Counted from the stretch's first letter, positions 33,228-41,427 are shown. The stretch is DNA of 64,000 nucleotides from Actinomycetota bacterium (GCA_027313705.1 DAHVDE010000118.1:124001-188000); one strand, 5' to 3'. A program made the numbers and translations. The notes: generated by a model not told the origin, from the letters alone.

Positions 33228-34475
33228 ATGACGAACCGAGTGCTCGTGCTTTCCGGGCGGCGTACCGTCGAGAACCTGAAGGCGGCCGGCTACCAGGTAG
33301 GTCTCGCCTCGGAGTCGATTCCCTTCGACCTGACGCTCACCGCCGACATTCCGATCGAGGTCGACTTCGGCGACTGGCCGGCCATCATCGAGCAGGTCGC
33401 CCGCCTGCACGGGCACGCACCCTTCCAGGCGGTAGTCACTCAGCTCGAGCGACTGCTGCCGCTGGCCGGGCAGTTGCGCGAGCGGCTCGGCCTGACTGGC
33501 GGCATCAGCCAGCAGGCGGCAGTCGACTGCACAGACAAGCCCACGACGCTCAGGCTGCTGCGCGAAGCCGGGCTGCCGGTGGCAAGGCACGCGACAGTGA
33601 CGAGCGCGGCGCAGGCGCCCGCCGCCGCCCGTGAGCTGGGCCTGCCGGTCATCGTCAAGCCGCGGGCCGCAGCCAGCGGCGCCGGTCTCTCGCTGTGCCA
33701 GACCGCGGCAGACGCGGAGACCGCGGTCGCGGCAATCCTGGCCGACGGCCACGACTCGGCGCTGCTTGAGGAGTACTTGCGTGGCACGGAGATCGGCCTC
33801 TTCGCGTACCGGCTGGCCGGCCGTACCGAGATCATCACCTGCCTGGAGGCCGTCGTCGGGCCGCCTCCGAGGTTCGTCAAGCTGGGCGGCGACTTCCCGA
33901 GCCAGCTCCCGGCGGACGTGCTGGCGCAGGTCAGCGATCTCACGGCGCGGGCGCTTGCCGCGGTCGGCCTGGACAACTGGGTCGCCACCGTCCAGATGAT
34001 GCTGACCAGCGACGGCCCGCGGGTGATGGAGATCAACCCGCGCGTGCCTGGCGGCCAGACCGTCGAACTGGTGGCCGCGACCACCGGTTACGAGCCGACA
34101 TTGGTCGCCGCCCAGGTGGCGCTCGGTATCAGGCCAGAGCCGACGGTCGCACGGGCACCCTTCGCCTGGTACCGGTGCCTGACCTTCGATGAGGCCGGCC
34201 ACCTGTTCTACCGGGCGGAGGCGCAAGAGGACGTGCCTGGCCTTGAGACTGACATGCCGCCGGTGATCGAGCTCGATGTCGAGCCAGGCGAGGTCGTGCT
34301 GCCGATCAATCATCCGCGCGGCGGCGTCTTCGGCCGGATCATGCTCCGCGGCGCCAGCCAGGAAGCGCTGGCCCGTGACTATGCCCGGATCATGGCCGCG
34401 CTCGACCTGCGCCTCGAACCGCTCTCCGACGCCGAGCATGAAGCGGTGTGGCGGCCGCACACCCGATGCTGCTGA
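33228..34475 (+). CDS. ATP-grasp ligase 3, C-terminal Cys-Cys
   Basis: A 415-residue ATP-grasp ligase from ATG 33228. VIVKPRAAASGAGL, EEYLRGTEIGLF and EINPRVPGG mark the nucleotide and metal sites; NHPRGGVFGRIML matches the family C-terminal motif. It ends PHTRCC, again through the junction ATGCTGCTGA, although the next real gene starts 45 bp further on with its own ribosome site. The Cys-Cys ending therefore cannot be explained here as a side effect of an overlapping start. Substrate unknown; see ligases 1 and 2. Confidence 0.88.
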   Translation: MTNRVLVLSGRRTVENLKAAGYQVGLASESIPFDLTLTADIPIEVDFGDWPAIIEQVARLHGHAPFQAVVTQLERLLPLAGQLRERLGLTGGISQQAAVDCTDKPTTLRLLREAGLPVARHATVTSAAQAPAAARELGLPVIVKPRAAASGAGLSLCQTAADAETAVAAILADGHDSALLEEYLRGTEIGLFAYRLAGRTEIITCLEAVVGPPPRFVKLGGDFPSQLPADVLAQVSDLTARALAAVGLDNWVATVQMMLTSDGPRVMEINPRVPGGQTVELVAATTGYEPTLVAAQVALGIRPEPTVARAPFAWYRCLTFDEAGHLFYRAEAQEDVPGLETDMPPVIELDVEPGEVVLPINHPRGGVFGRIMLRGASQEALARDYARIMAALDLRLEPLSDAEHEAVWRPHTRCC

Positions 34476-34519
34476 GACCTTACAGACCAGTTACCTACCA
34501 GAAGGAGAGGAGGAACGCG

Positions 34520-34633
34520 ATGGACGACGACATGGCCGGCATGGGCTGCTGCGACACCTGCGGCTGCGAAGACGCTCCCGAGGACGGCGGCGACTGCGGT
34601 TGCTGCAGCTGCGGGTGCGGATGCTGCGACTAA
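34520..34633 (+). CDS. Cysteine-rich small protein 2 (11 Cys in 37 residues)
   Basis: A 37-residue peptide from ATG 34520 behind an excellent AAGGAGAGGAGG site. The N-terminus is acidic (MDDDMAGMG). Two cysteine blocks follow, CCDTCGC and CGCCSCGCGCCD, joined by EDAPEDGGD. The density and CC/CxC spacing resemble a metallothionein or an arsenite chelator. In this context it could also be a ribosomal precursor or carrier peptide acted on by the three upstream ligases. A longer frame from the ATGCTGCTGA junction (34469) would add the leader-like MLLRPYRPVTYQKERRNA. A strong hairpin directly follows, as is common after genes for abundant precursor peptides. Confidence 0.75.
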   Translation: MDDDMAGMGCCDTCGCEDAPEDGGDCGCCSCGCGCCD

Positions 34634-34643
34634 CGCCAGAGCG

Positions 34644-34682
34644 CCGCGGGAGACCGGACCACAGCGGGCCGGCCTCCCGCGG
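34644..34682 (+). terminator. Intercistronic hairpin after Cys-rich gene 2
   Basis: CCGCGGGAGACCGG (34644-34657) pairs with 34669-34682 with one mismatch, giving an 11-base loop. There is no U-run. It probably acts as an attenuator or mRNA-stabilising stem that sets peptide expression above that of the ABC genes. Confidence 0.65.
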
Positions 34683-34683
34683 C

Positions 34684-34730
34684 CAGGACACGGCGCCAGG
34701 ACACGACGCCACGACACGACGCCACGACAA
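34684..34730. repeat. 13-bp tandem repeat, about 3.6 copies
   Basis: Units CAGGACACGGCGC (34684), CAGGACACGACGC (34697) and CACGACACGACGC (34710) plus a partial fourth, just before the ABC transporter start. The unit differs by one or two bases per copy. Confidence 0.8.
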
Positions 34731-34748
34731 GAAAGCTGAGGACCGGCG

Positions 34749-36443
34749 GTGAAGGGATCTGCCGAGGCGCTGCGCTTCACGCACAGCTACATGTTCAGGT
34801 ACCGGTACCGGATACTCATTGCCCAGGCTCTGCTGCTGGTCTCCAGGCTGCTCGGGATCGCCATTCCGCTGATCGTGCGCGAGCTCATCGACTTCGGGAT
34901 CCTGCACAACGATCCCCGGCTGCTGCTCGGCTCGGCCGCCCTTGTGCTCCTGGTCGGCGCGTGCTCGGCGGGCCTGCTCTATCTGGGCAAGCACATCCGC
35001 TACGAGGTTTCCGGCCGCGCGGTCAGCGACCTGCGCCACGATCTGCTCGGCCATGTTCTTTCCCTTGGCCAAGGCGAAGCGGACGAGGCCTCCGGCGGGC
35101 ACGCGCTGACCAGGCTCACCTCTGACTCGGCCGGGCTGCGCGGCGTCATCAACGGCGGGTTCGGCGAGATCGTCAATCAGGCGCTGATGGCCGTCGTCCT
35201 GCTCGTGGTCTGCCTGGTGCTCGACGTCAGGATCACCTTGATCGCCTTGATCCCCATGATCGTGGCGGCCGTGCTGAGCATGCGCATCCAGTTCCGCCTG
35301 GTCAGGGTCTTCATGGAGATCCGCGGCCACTTCAGCGCCCTACTGTCCGGCGTCGTCGAGTCGCTGGCCAACGCACCCGTCATCAAGGCGTTCGGCCGCG
35401 AAGCGCACTCGGAGGAAAAACTCGGCGGCATCAACGAGGTCATGGCGCAGCGTCGCCGCGAGATGCGCATGCGGCATGGTGCCTACAGCTCGGTGACCAG
35501 CTTCATCAACGCCCTGCCGATGCCGGTCACGCTCTGGTTCGGTGCCAGGGCCGTTTCAGGAGGGCAGATCAGCATCGGAACGCTGGTCGCGCTCTTCGCG
35601 CTGGTGATGATGCTCCAGATGAGCGTGCACATGATCACCATGGATGCCAACGGCGTGCTGCACGGCATGGTCAACGGTGACCGGCTGCTCCGCCTGATGA
35701 ACGCTCCGCCCGCGCTCCTGGCCGGCGGCGAGGGCAGGCAAGCGCCGCCGCTGACCGGGCGGCTGAGCGCCGAGGGCATTCGCGCCGAGATCGGCGGCCG
35801 GGCCGTGCTGGACGGTGTCGACCTCCGGGTCGAACCTGGCGAGTTCGTCACGATCACCGGCCCGACCGGCGGCGGCAAGTCGGTGCTGCTCCAGATCCTG
35901 GCCAGGCTCAGCGACCCGGCGGCGGGAAAGGTGCGCTACGACGACATCGACGCGGCCGACCTGGATCCGCAGTCGCTGCGGCAGCAGGTACTCTGCCTGC
36001 CCCAGCGGCAGTGGATCTTCCGCGGCACCGTAGGCGACAACATTGCCTTCGTCCGCCCGGACGCGAGCCAGAGCGAGATTGGCGCGGCGGCGGCGCAGGC
36101 CGGCATCGGGCACCTGCCGCTTGACCGCGAGCTCTCCGGGGGCGCGGCCGATCTGTCGGCTGGCGAGCGGCAGCGCGTGGGCCTGGCCAGGGCGCTGCTC
36201 GTCTCCCCTGTGATCCTCCTGCTCGACAATCCCACGGCCAACCTGGACGGCGAGACCGAGGCGAGGTTCATCGACACGCTGCTCGAGCTGCGCAGCACGA
36301 GAACGCTGATCGTCGCCACGCAGCAGCCAGCACTCGCCAGGCACGCGGATCGCGTGGTGACACTCGTGGACGGCAGGATCAGCGGGCCGGAAGCTACCGG
36401 CCTCATAGCGGCCATGAGCACGGGAAGGACAGCCAATGACTGA
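34749..36443 (+). CDS. ABC exporter half-transporter with degenerate ATPase site
   Basis: A type IV (exporter) ABC protein of 564 residues: six-helix membrane domain (about 20-310) and ATPase domain (about 335-560). Walker A is GPTGGGKS and the signature LSAGERQR. The Walker B catalytic Glu is Asn (LLLDNPTANLD) and the switch His is Gln (VATQQP), so this half contributes a non-hydrolytic site. It overlaps by eight bases with a canonical partner, so the two form a heterodimeric exporter, presumably for the cluster product or its peptide. Start GTG 34749; AGCTGAGGA upstream. Confidence 0.9.
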   Translation: MKGSAEALRFTHSYMFRYRYRILIAQALLLVSRLLGIAIPLIVRELIDFGILHNDPRLLLGSAALVLLVGACSAGLLYLGKHIRYEVSGRAVSDLRHDLLGHVLSLGQGEADEASGGHALTRLTSDSAGLRGVINGGFGEIVNQALMAVVLLVVCLVLDVRITLIALIPMIVAAVLSMRIQFRLVRVFMEIRGHFSALLSGVVESLANAPVIKAFGREAHSEEKLGGINEVMAQRRREMRMRHGAYSSVTSFINALPMPVTLWFGARAVSGGQISIGTLVALFALVMMLQMSVHMITMDANGVLHGMVNGDRLLRLMNAPPALLAGGEGRQAPPLTGRLSAEGIRAEIGGRAVLDGVDLRVEPGEFVTITGPTGGGKSVLLQILARLSDPAAGKVRYDDIDAADLDPQSLRQQVLCLPQRQWIFRGTVGDNIAFVRPDASQSEIGAAAAQAGIGHLPLDRELSGGAADLSAGERQRVGLARALLVSPVILLLDNPTANLDGETEARFIDTLLELRSTRTLIVATQQPALARHADRVVTLVDGRISGPEATGLIAAMSTGRTAND

Positions 36444-38349
36444 CGCGGCGCTGCCGCGGGTGACCCCGGTCGCCAGCGACATCGGGATGACGCTGCGCAC
36501 CATCGTCCGGCGTTTTGCTCCCTATCTTCGGCCGAACAAGGTCGTCTTCACCGCCGCTTTGCTGACGACGGTGCTCTACACAGTGCTCGGCCTGTTCGAG
36601 ATGTACACGATCATGATCGGGATCAGCTACATCGTGGTGGGGAACATGGTGGCGATCAGCGCGATCGCACTCCAGCTCGTCGCGATCGCGCTCGCGCTCA
36701 GCTTGCTCAGGCTGGTGAATACGGCCGTCACCGTCCGGCTCAACCAGCGCATGACGGTCGCGATCCGCCAGGACCTGATCAGCCGCCTGCACCGGCTTTC
36801 GCTGAGCACGAACGGCGAGCAGATCAGCGGCGCCTGGATGTCCAAGGTACTGTTCGAGGCCGACAGGTTCCGCGACTTCCTGACCAGCCGCCTGCTCGGC
36901 ATACTGCACAGCGTGGTCTGGTTCGTCGCGGTGGCGATCTTCCTGCTGAGCATCAGCCCCAAGGTCACCGCGCCGACGCTGGTGGCGCTGCCGCTGATGG
37001 CGTATATCGCATTCCGCCGGGTGCGCAGCATGTCAGGCGAATGGCAGCAGCAGCGCGAGGAGTGGGACCACGTCGTCGGCTACCTGACCCAGCGCCTCGA
37101 AGGCACGCCGGACATCCGCGCCTTCGGCAGGGAAAGAGCCGTGCTCGCCGAGTTCGACGCCCTCGCCGAGAGATACCGGAAAATCCACACCGGCCTCGCG
37201 CAGCGGCGCGTGAGCCTGGCGTCCTACCTTGACTTCTGCGTGTACATAGCCCTGGCGCTGCTGATCTTCTTCGGCGGCCTCCAGATCGAGCATCAGGGCA
37301 CGCTCGGCAACAGCTTGTTCTTCAGGTTCGCGGCCGGCATGATGCCGATGACATGGGCGCTGCTCGGGGCCAACTCCATGATGGCTGCGATGGGGATGGC
37401 CAGCGGCGCGGCACTGGCGGCCGGCACGCTCGCCGCCTTCGTGCTGTTCACCAAGCGCATGCTGAACCCGGTACGCGACATTTCGCATCAGCTCGGCGAG
37501 TTCGCTGACCTGAAGGTCTCCACCGGCCGGATTCTCGACATCCTCGACCTGCCGCCAGAGAGCGTGCAAGGCGCGACCCTCGGCGCGGTATCAGGGCACA
37601 TCGAATTCGAGCACGTCAGCTTTTCCTACGCCCAGGGCACGCCGGTGCTGCGTGACATCAGCCTGGAGATCTCGCCTGGCGAGCACCTCGCGATCGTCGG
37701 GCCGACCGGGGCGGGCAAGAGTTCGCTGGTCCAGCTTCTGGTGCGCTACTACGAGCCCGACAGCGGCACGATCAGGCTGGACGGTCACGACCTTGCCTCA
37801 CTCGCGCCGCCGAGCGTCCGCGCCAACGTCATCGTGGTCGCGCAGGAAGCCCAGTTGTTCGCGGGCACGGTCATGGAGAACATCAGGTTCGCCCGGCCGG
37901 AGGCCAGCGACGACGAGGTGATCGCCGCCGCCAGGGCGGTCGGAGCTGACGAGATCATCTCGGCGCTGCCCAAGAGCTATGCGACCCAGGCGGGCGACCG
38001 GGGCACCAGGCTGTCCGTCGGCGAGCGCCAGCTTGTCGCGCTGGCCCGCGCCATGCTCGCCGACCGCCAGATCGTGGTGCTCGATGAAGCCGTCTCGAGC
38101 GTCGACCCGGCCAGGCAGCTCGCGGTCCTTGCCGCGACCCGCAAGCTGCTGGCCGGACGGACCGCCATTGTCGTCGCGCACTGGCTTGACCTGGTGCGCG
38201 AGGCAGACCGGGTGGTCGTTCTCGACCATGGCCGGATCGTCCAGGCTGACACGCCAGCACGGCTGCTGGCCGGTCCTGGCCGGTTCACCGAGCTCTGGAC
38301 GGCGCAGAACAGGCCCGCAGGCGGAGAAAGGACCACGTCCGATGGCTAA
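36436..38349 (+). CDS. ABC exporter half-transporter, catalytic partner
   Basis: A 637-residue exporter half: membrane domain about 30-330 and ATPase domain about 385-620. All catalytic elements are present: GPTGAGKSS, LSVGERQLVALARAM, VVLDEAVSSVD with the Glu, and the switch His in VVAHWLDL. Together with the preceding degenerate half it would form an asymmetric heterodimer like TM287/288. ATG 36436 overlaps the previous stop. There is no peptidase C39 domain, so leader removal would need another enzyme such as the M28 peptidase. Confidence 0.92.
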   Translation: MTDAALPRVTPVASDIGMTLRTIVRRFAPYLRPNKVVFTAALLTTVLYTVLGLFEMYTIMIGISYIVVGNMVAISAIALQLVAIALALSLLRLVNTAVTVRLNQRMTVAIRQDLISRLHRLSLSTNGEQISGAWMSKVLFEADRFRDFLTSRLLGILHSVVWFVAVAIFLLSISPKVTAPTLVALPLMAYIAFRRVRSMSGEWQQQREEWDHVVGYLTQRLEGTPDIRAFGRERAVLAEFDALAERYRKIHTGLAQRRVSLASYLDFCVYIALALLIFFGGLQIEHQGTLGNSLFFRFAAGMMPMTWALLGANSMMAAMGMASGAALAAGTLAAFVLFTKRMLNPVRDISHQLGEFADLKVSTGRILDILDLPPESVQGATLGAVSGHIEFEHVSFSYAQGTPVLRDISLEISPGEHLAIVGPTGAGKSSLVQLLVRYYEPDSGTIRLDGHDLASLAPPSVRANVIVVAQEAQLFAGTVMENIRFARPEASDDEVIAAARAVGADEIISALPKSYATQAGDRGTRLSVGERQLVALARAMLADRQIVVLDEAVSSVDPARQLAVLAATRKLLAGRTAIVVAHWLDLVREADRVVVLDHGRIVQADTPARLLAGPGRFTELWTAQNRPAGGERTTSDG

Positions 38350-38770
38350 CCGACATCATCGCGCGCTTGCGGTGCTGCCTGTGCTTGCCGCGCTGCTCCT
38401 GGGCGGCTGCGCCAGCGCCCGCGCGGGCAGCACCGGCACCAAGTCCGCTAGCTGCAACCTGCGCCGCAGCGCCGGCTCAGACACCGTCACCTTGACGACA
38501 GCGTGCCCGGCTGCCGCCGGGTCGACGACGACCATCACCATCACCATCACCAGCAGCACCGGGCAGCCTGTCACCGGCGCGGCCGTCACGCTCAAGTCGA
38601 TCATGCCGTCCATGGGGATGTCCAGCGACGTGATCAGCGCGCTGCCGCACGGCGACAGCTATCAGGCCAGCGTGCTGTTCGGCATGTCAGGCACCTGGAA
38701 CGTCGCGGTGACCATCGTGCCGCCTGGCTCAGGGCCGAAGGATGTTCGGTTCGCGGTCAAGGCCGGATAA
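38342..38770 (+). CDS. YtkA-like lipoprotein
   Basis: A 142-residue membrane-anchored extracellular lipoprotein: signal LAVLPVLAALLLGGC with lipobox LGGC, a Thr-rich linker, then a YtkA/FixH-like beta domain (GAAVTLKSIMPSMGMS, GTWNVAVTIVPPG). The Met-rich MPSMGM loop is typical of YtkA-like proteins and suggests soft-metal contact; here it could trap metal(loid) outside the cell. ATG 38342 overlaps the ABC gene by eight bases, so it is coupled to the exporter. Confidence 0.8.
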   Translation: MANRHHRALAVLPVLAALLLGGCASARAGSTGTKSASCNLRRSAGSDTVTLTTACPAAAGSTTTITITITSSTGQPVTGAAVTLKSIMPSMGMSSDVISALPHGDSYQASVLFGMSGTWNVAVTIVPPGSGPKDVRFAVKAG

Positions 38771-38789
38771 CCGGATGAGAGGACCGCGG

Positions 38790-40037
38790 ATGACTGCACA
38801 GGACAACGGTCTGGTCGGGCGGCGGGCGGCCGCCCTGCCCGCCTCTGCGACCGCTTCGCTCGACGCCAGCATCAAAGACCTCGCGGCCGCCGGGCACGAC
38901 ATCATCAACCTCACCTCAGGCGAGGTGGACTTCGACACGATAGCGCAGGCCAGCGCCGCAGGAATCGCCGCTATCGAATCAGGGTTCACCCGCTACACGG
39001 CGGCGGCCGGCACCGCGCAATTGCGCCAGGCGGTCGGCGACTGGCTGGCGCGACGGCACGGCACCAGCTACGGAGCAGACCAGGTCGTCGTCGCCAACGG
39101 CGCCAAGCACGCGCTGTTCAACGCGTTCATGGCGCTGCTCGACCCTGGAGACGAGGTGCTGCTGCCCGCGCCCTACTGGGTGAGCTTCCCGCACCTGATC
39201 ACGCTTGCGGGCGGGTCCCCTGTCGTGGTGCGGGGAAGGGCGGAGAACGGGTTCAAGATCACCCCCGGCGACCTCAGCCAGCACCTGACCGGACGCACGA
39301 AGGTGCTCGTGCTGAACAATCCCGTCAATCCGACCGGCGCCGTCTACCGCAAGGACGAGCTGGAGGCCCTGGCCGACCGAGCCGCCGGTGCTAATTTGCG
39401 GATAATAAGTGACGAGATCTATGCCGAGCTCGCGTATCCGCCGGCCACCTTCACCAGCCTGGCGAGCATCAGCCAGGACGCCATGAGCCGCACGGTGACG
39501 ATCAACGGGGTGTCGAAGACCTTCGCGATGACCGGCTGGCGGATCGGGTACGCGGCCGCGCCTCTTGCGGTCGCCAAGGCCATGGCGGCGATCCAGAGCC
39601 ATGCCGCGTCCGCGCCGTCCGCCATCTCCCAGCGGGCCGCGCTTGCGGCCCTCACCAGCGAGGGGGTAGTCGCGGAGCTCGACCGCAGGCGCGCCAGCCT
39701 GGACAGCAGGCGTCAGGTTCTGCTCGGCGGCCTGCGCGGCGTGCCTGGAATCGGTGTCCCGTTCGAGCCGGCCGGCGCCTTCTTCGTCCTGGCCGGAGTC
39801 GAGGCAAGCTACGGACCGCGCGGCGACGGCACCGTTATCGGCTCGGCGGCGGACTACGCGCGGCACCTGCTCGAGCGTGAACTGGTCGGCGTCGTGCCAG
39901 GCGAGAGCTTCGGTGCCCCGGGGTACGTCCGCATCTCCTATGTGGCGGAGGAGACGCGGCTGCGCGAGGCCATCGGGCGCCTGCGGCGGTTCGCCGCCGC
40001 TGCACCGCAGTCTTCCGCCATGGTCACGCCGGGCTGA
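38790..40037 (+). CDS. Class I PLP-dependent aminotransferase
   Basis: A 415-residue fold-type I aminotransferase of the aspartate aminotransferase Ib type. It has NNPVNPTGAVY, the Asp contacting the pyridine in IISDEIYAEL, the PLP Lys in INGVSKTFAMTGWRIGY and the substrate Arg near the end in GYVRISY. GAGAGGA precedes ATG 38790 (an ATG 15 bases earlier is possible). In the arseno-organic model it could convert arsonopyruvate to arsonoalanine for use by the ATP-grasp ligases; aspartate or another keto acid is the conservative alternative. Confidence 0.88.
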   Translation: MTAQDNGLVGRRAAALPASATASLDASIKDLAAAGHDIINLTSGEVDFDTIAQASAAGIAAIESGFTRYTAAAGTAQLRQAVGDWLARRHGTSYGADQVVVANGAKHALFNAFMALLDPGDEVLLPAPYWVSFPHLITLAGGSPVVVRGRAENGFKITPGDLSQHLTGRTKVLVLNNPVNPTGAVYRKDELEALADRAAGANLRIISDEIYAELAYPPATFTSLASISQDAMSRTVTINGVSKTFAMTGWRIGYAAAPLAVAKAMAAIQSHAASAPSAISQRAALAALTSEGVVAELDRRRASLDSRRQVLLGGLRGVPGIGVPFEPAGAFFVLAGVEASYGPRGDGTVIGSAADYARHLLERELVGVVPGESFGAPGYVRISYVAEETRLREAIGRLRRFAAAAPQSSAMVTPG

Positions 40038-40041
40038 CCCG

Positions 40042-41058
40042 ATGGAGATCCGGTCCCTGGACGGCCTGGCCGTGGCACTTGTCGACGCTGACGAGGCGCT
40101 GAGCACCAACTGGCACTCCTTCCGCGGGCAGGCAGACGTCGCCCGCGTCATCATGCCGCCGCGGCGGCGCAGGACCGAGCTGGCGGAAGCCGGGTTCCTG
40201 GCCAAGCCCGCCCGGCTGACCTGGATCGCCGCCTGCGGCGCGGATCAGCGGTCCTTTCTCGCCACGCTGACCGGACGTGCCCGCCGTAACCTGCATGTGG
40301 CTGGCCTGCAGGCGGAGGCTGACCAGGTCAGGTTCAGCCTGGTCGAGCCCGTCACCCCGGCGCTGCTTACCGAGTTCCTCGGGCTATACCAGGCCCAGGT
40401 CAAGGCAATGCGATATGGCGTAGCCATCGCCTCAGAACACCGGGATCGCCTGCTGTCAGGGCAAACGCGCTACTACGCCGTGACAGGCCGGGTGGCAGGA
40501 GAGCTAGTCGGGGCGTGCCTGGCTGAGGAACTTCCCGGTCAGGACACCGTCCGCCTGCGCTTCAGCGCGGCCGATCAGGTCCGTCAGCGCGGCAGCCTCG
40601 CGCCGCTGCTTTACCTGGAAGCGATCGCGATCGCCAGGGAGAAGGGATACCGGCGCGTCAGCCTGGGCACAGACCCGAACCTGTTCGGCCATCTGGTCAA
40701 GCCCGGCCTGTTTGCCTTCAAATGGCGACTTGGCTTTACGGCCATCCCTTCGCAGGACTTCATTCCCGGTGACGGCTTCGACGAGGCCGACCTGATCATC
40801 AGCACGGCCCGGCTGGTAGAACCCGTGCTCTTGCTCTCGCACGAGGCGCAGGTCCGGCCTGGCGCCGCCGGCCATTGGCGGCTGCGCGCCGAGTTGTTCA
40901 GTTCAGAGCCTGCGACCGACACGCGGCCTTACGCGGCCCCCTTTCTCGCTGGCCTGCGGCTGCACAGAATGCGCGCTCGGGCCGGCCTCCCGCGCGGCCT
41001 GGAGGCCGCAGCGATCGGCTCGGCCGCTGCACATGCCGTTATCGACGGTAATCTATGA
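40042..41058 (+). CDS. CelD-type GNAT acyltransferase
   Basis: A 338-residue GNAT-superfamily protein, distantly similar to the one at 30834-31982. A core helix (FLATLTGRARRNLHVAG) and the C-terminal GNAT lobe (VAGELVGACLAEELPG, REKGYRRVSLGTDPNLFGHLVKPGLFAFK) resemble enzymes that acylate amino groups or transfer amino acids. It starts two bases after the aminotransferase stop. N-acylation of an amino-acid antimetabolite for self-resistance is a reasonable guess, as done by ArsN1 or PAT enzymes, but the substrate is unknown. Confidence 0.7.
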   Translation: MEIRSLDGLAVALVDADEALSTNWHSFRGQADVARVIMPPRRRRTELAEAGFLAKPARLTWIAACGADQRSFLATLTGRARRNLHVAGLQAEADQVRFSLVEPVTPALLTEFLGLYQAQVKAMRYGVAIASEHRDRLLSGQTRYYAVTGRVAGELVGACLAEELPGQDTVRLRFSAADQVRQRGSLAPLLYLEAIAIAREKGYRRVSLGTDPNLFGHLVKPGLFAFKWRLGFTAIPSQDFIPGDGFDEADLIISTARLVEPVLLLSHEAQVRPGAAGHWRLRAELFSSEPATDTRPYAAPFLAGLRLHRMRARAGLPRGLEAAAIGSAAAHAVIDGNL

Positions 41059-41094
41059 CCATGGCGAGCGACGGCTGATAGATCGGGGACGGAC

Positions 41095-41427
41095 ATGACG
41101 ACTGCGGCATCGTGCTGCTCGGCCCTGGTACGAGAACCGATCAGCGCGGCCCAGGCCAGCGAGCTAGCTGTCACGCTCAAGGCTCTCGGCGACCCGGTCA
41201 GGCTGAGGCTGCTCGGCCTGATCGCGGCCAGCGACGGCGGTGAGGCATGCGTCTGCGACCTGACCGCGGCGTTCGACCTTGCTCAGCCGACTATCTCGCA
41301 CCATCTGAAGGTGCTGCGGCTAGCCGGTCTCATCAACGCCGAGCGCCGTGCGAGCTGGATGTATTACTCAGTTGTTCCTGGCGCGCTCAAGGCGCTCACG
41401 ACCGCGCTCGACAACGCCGGCGCCTAA
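41095..41427 (+). CDS. arsR: ArsR-family metalloid-responsive repressor
   Basis: A 110-residue winged-helix repressor. The metal site of classical ArsR is present, ACVCDLTAAF (CVC in the helix before the recognition helix), followed by QPTISHHLKVLRLAGLI. An extra Cys-Cys pair at residues 7-8 (TAASCCSALV) could supply the third thiolate for As(III). ATG 41095 follows GGGGACGG. Its 3' end overlaps by 60 bp with the convergent flavoprotein gene. It is the strongest direct hint that the locus responds to arsenic; AT-rich dyads at 27144 and 42876 are candidate operators. Confidence 0.92.
   Translation: MTTAASCCSALVREPISAAQASELAVTLKALGDPVRLRLLGLIAASDGGEACVCDLTAAFDLAQPTISHHLKVLRLAGLINAERRASWMYYSVVPGALKALTTALDNAGA

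Noticed and set aside
33165..34460. 431-codon minus-strand frame opposite ATP-grasp 3
   Set aside because: Shadow of a well-supported ATP-grasp gene.
34520..34633. Lanthipeptide or thiopeptide precursor
   Set aside because: No LanM/LanB/LanC, YcaO or other dedicated modification enzyme is encoded nearby.
34684..34730. CRISPR array
   Set aside because: The repeats are 13 bp, directly adjacent without spacers, and no cas genes are present.
38979..40205. 408-codon minus-strand frame opposite the aminotransferase
   Set aside because: Shadow; the PLP Lys and other motifs fix the plus-strand gene.
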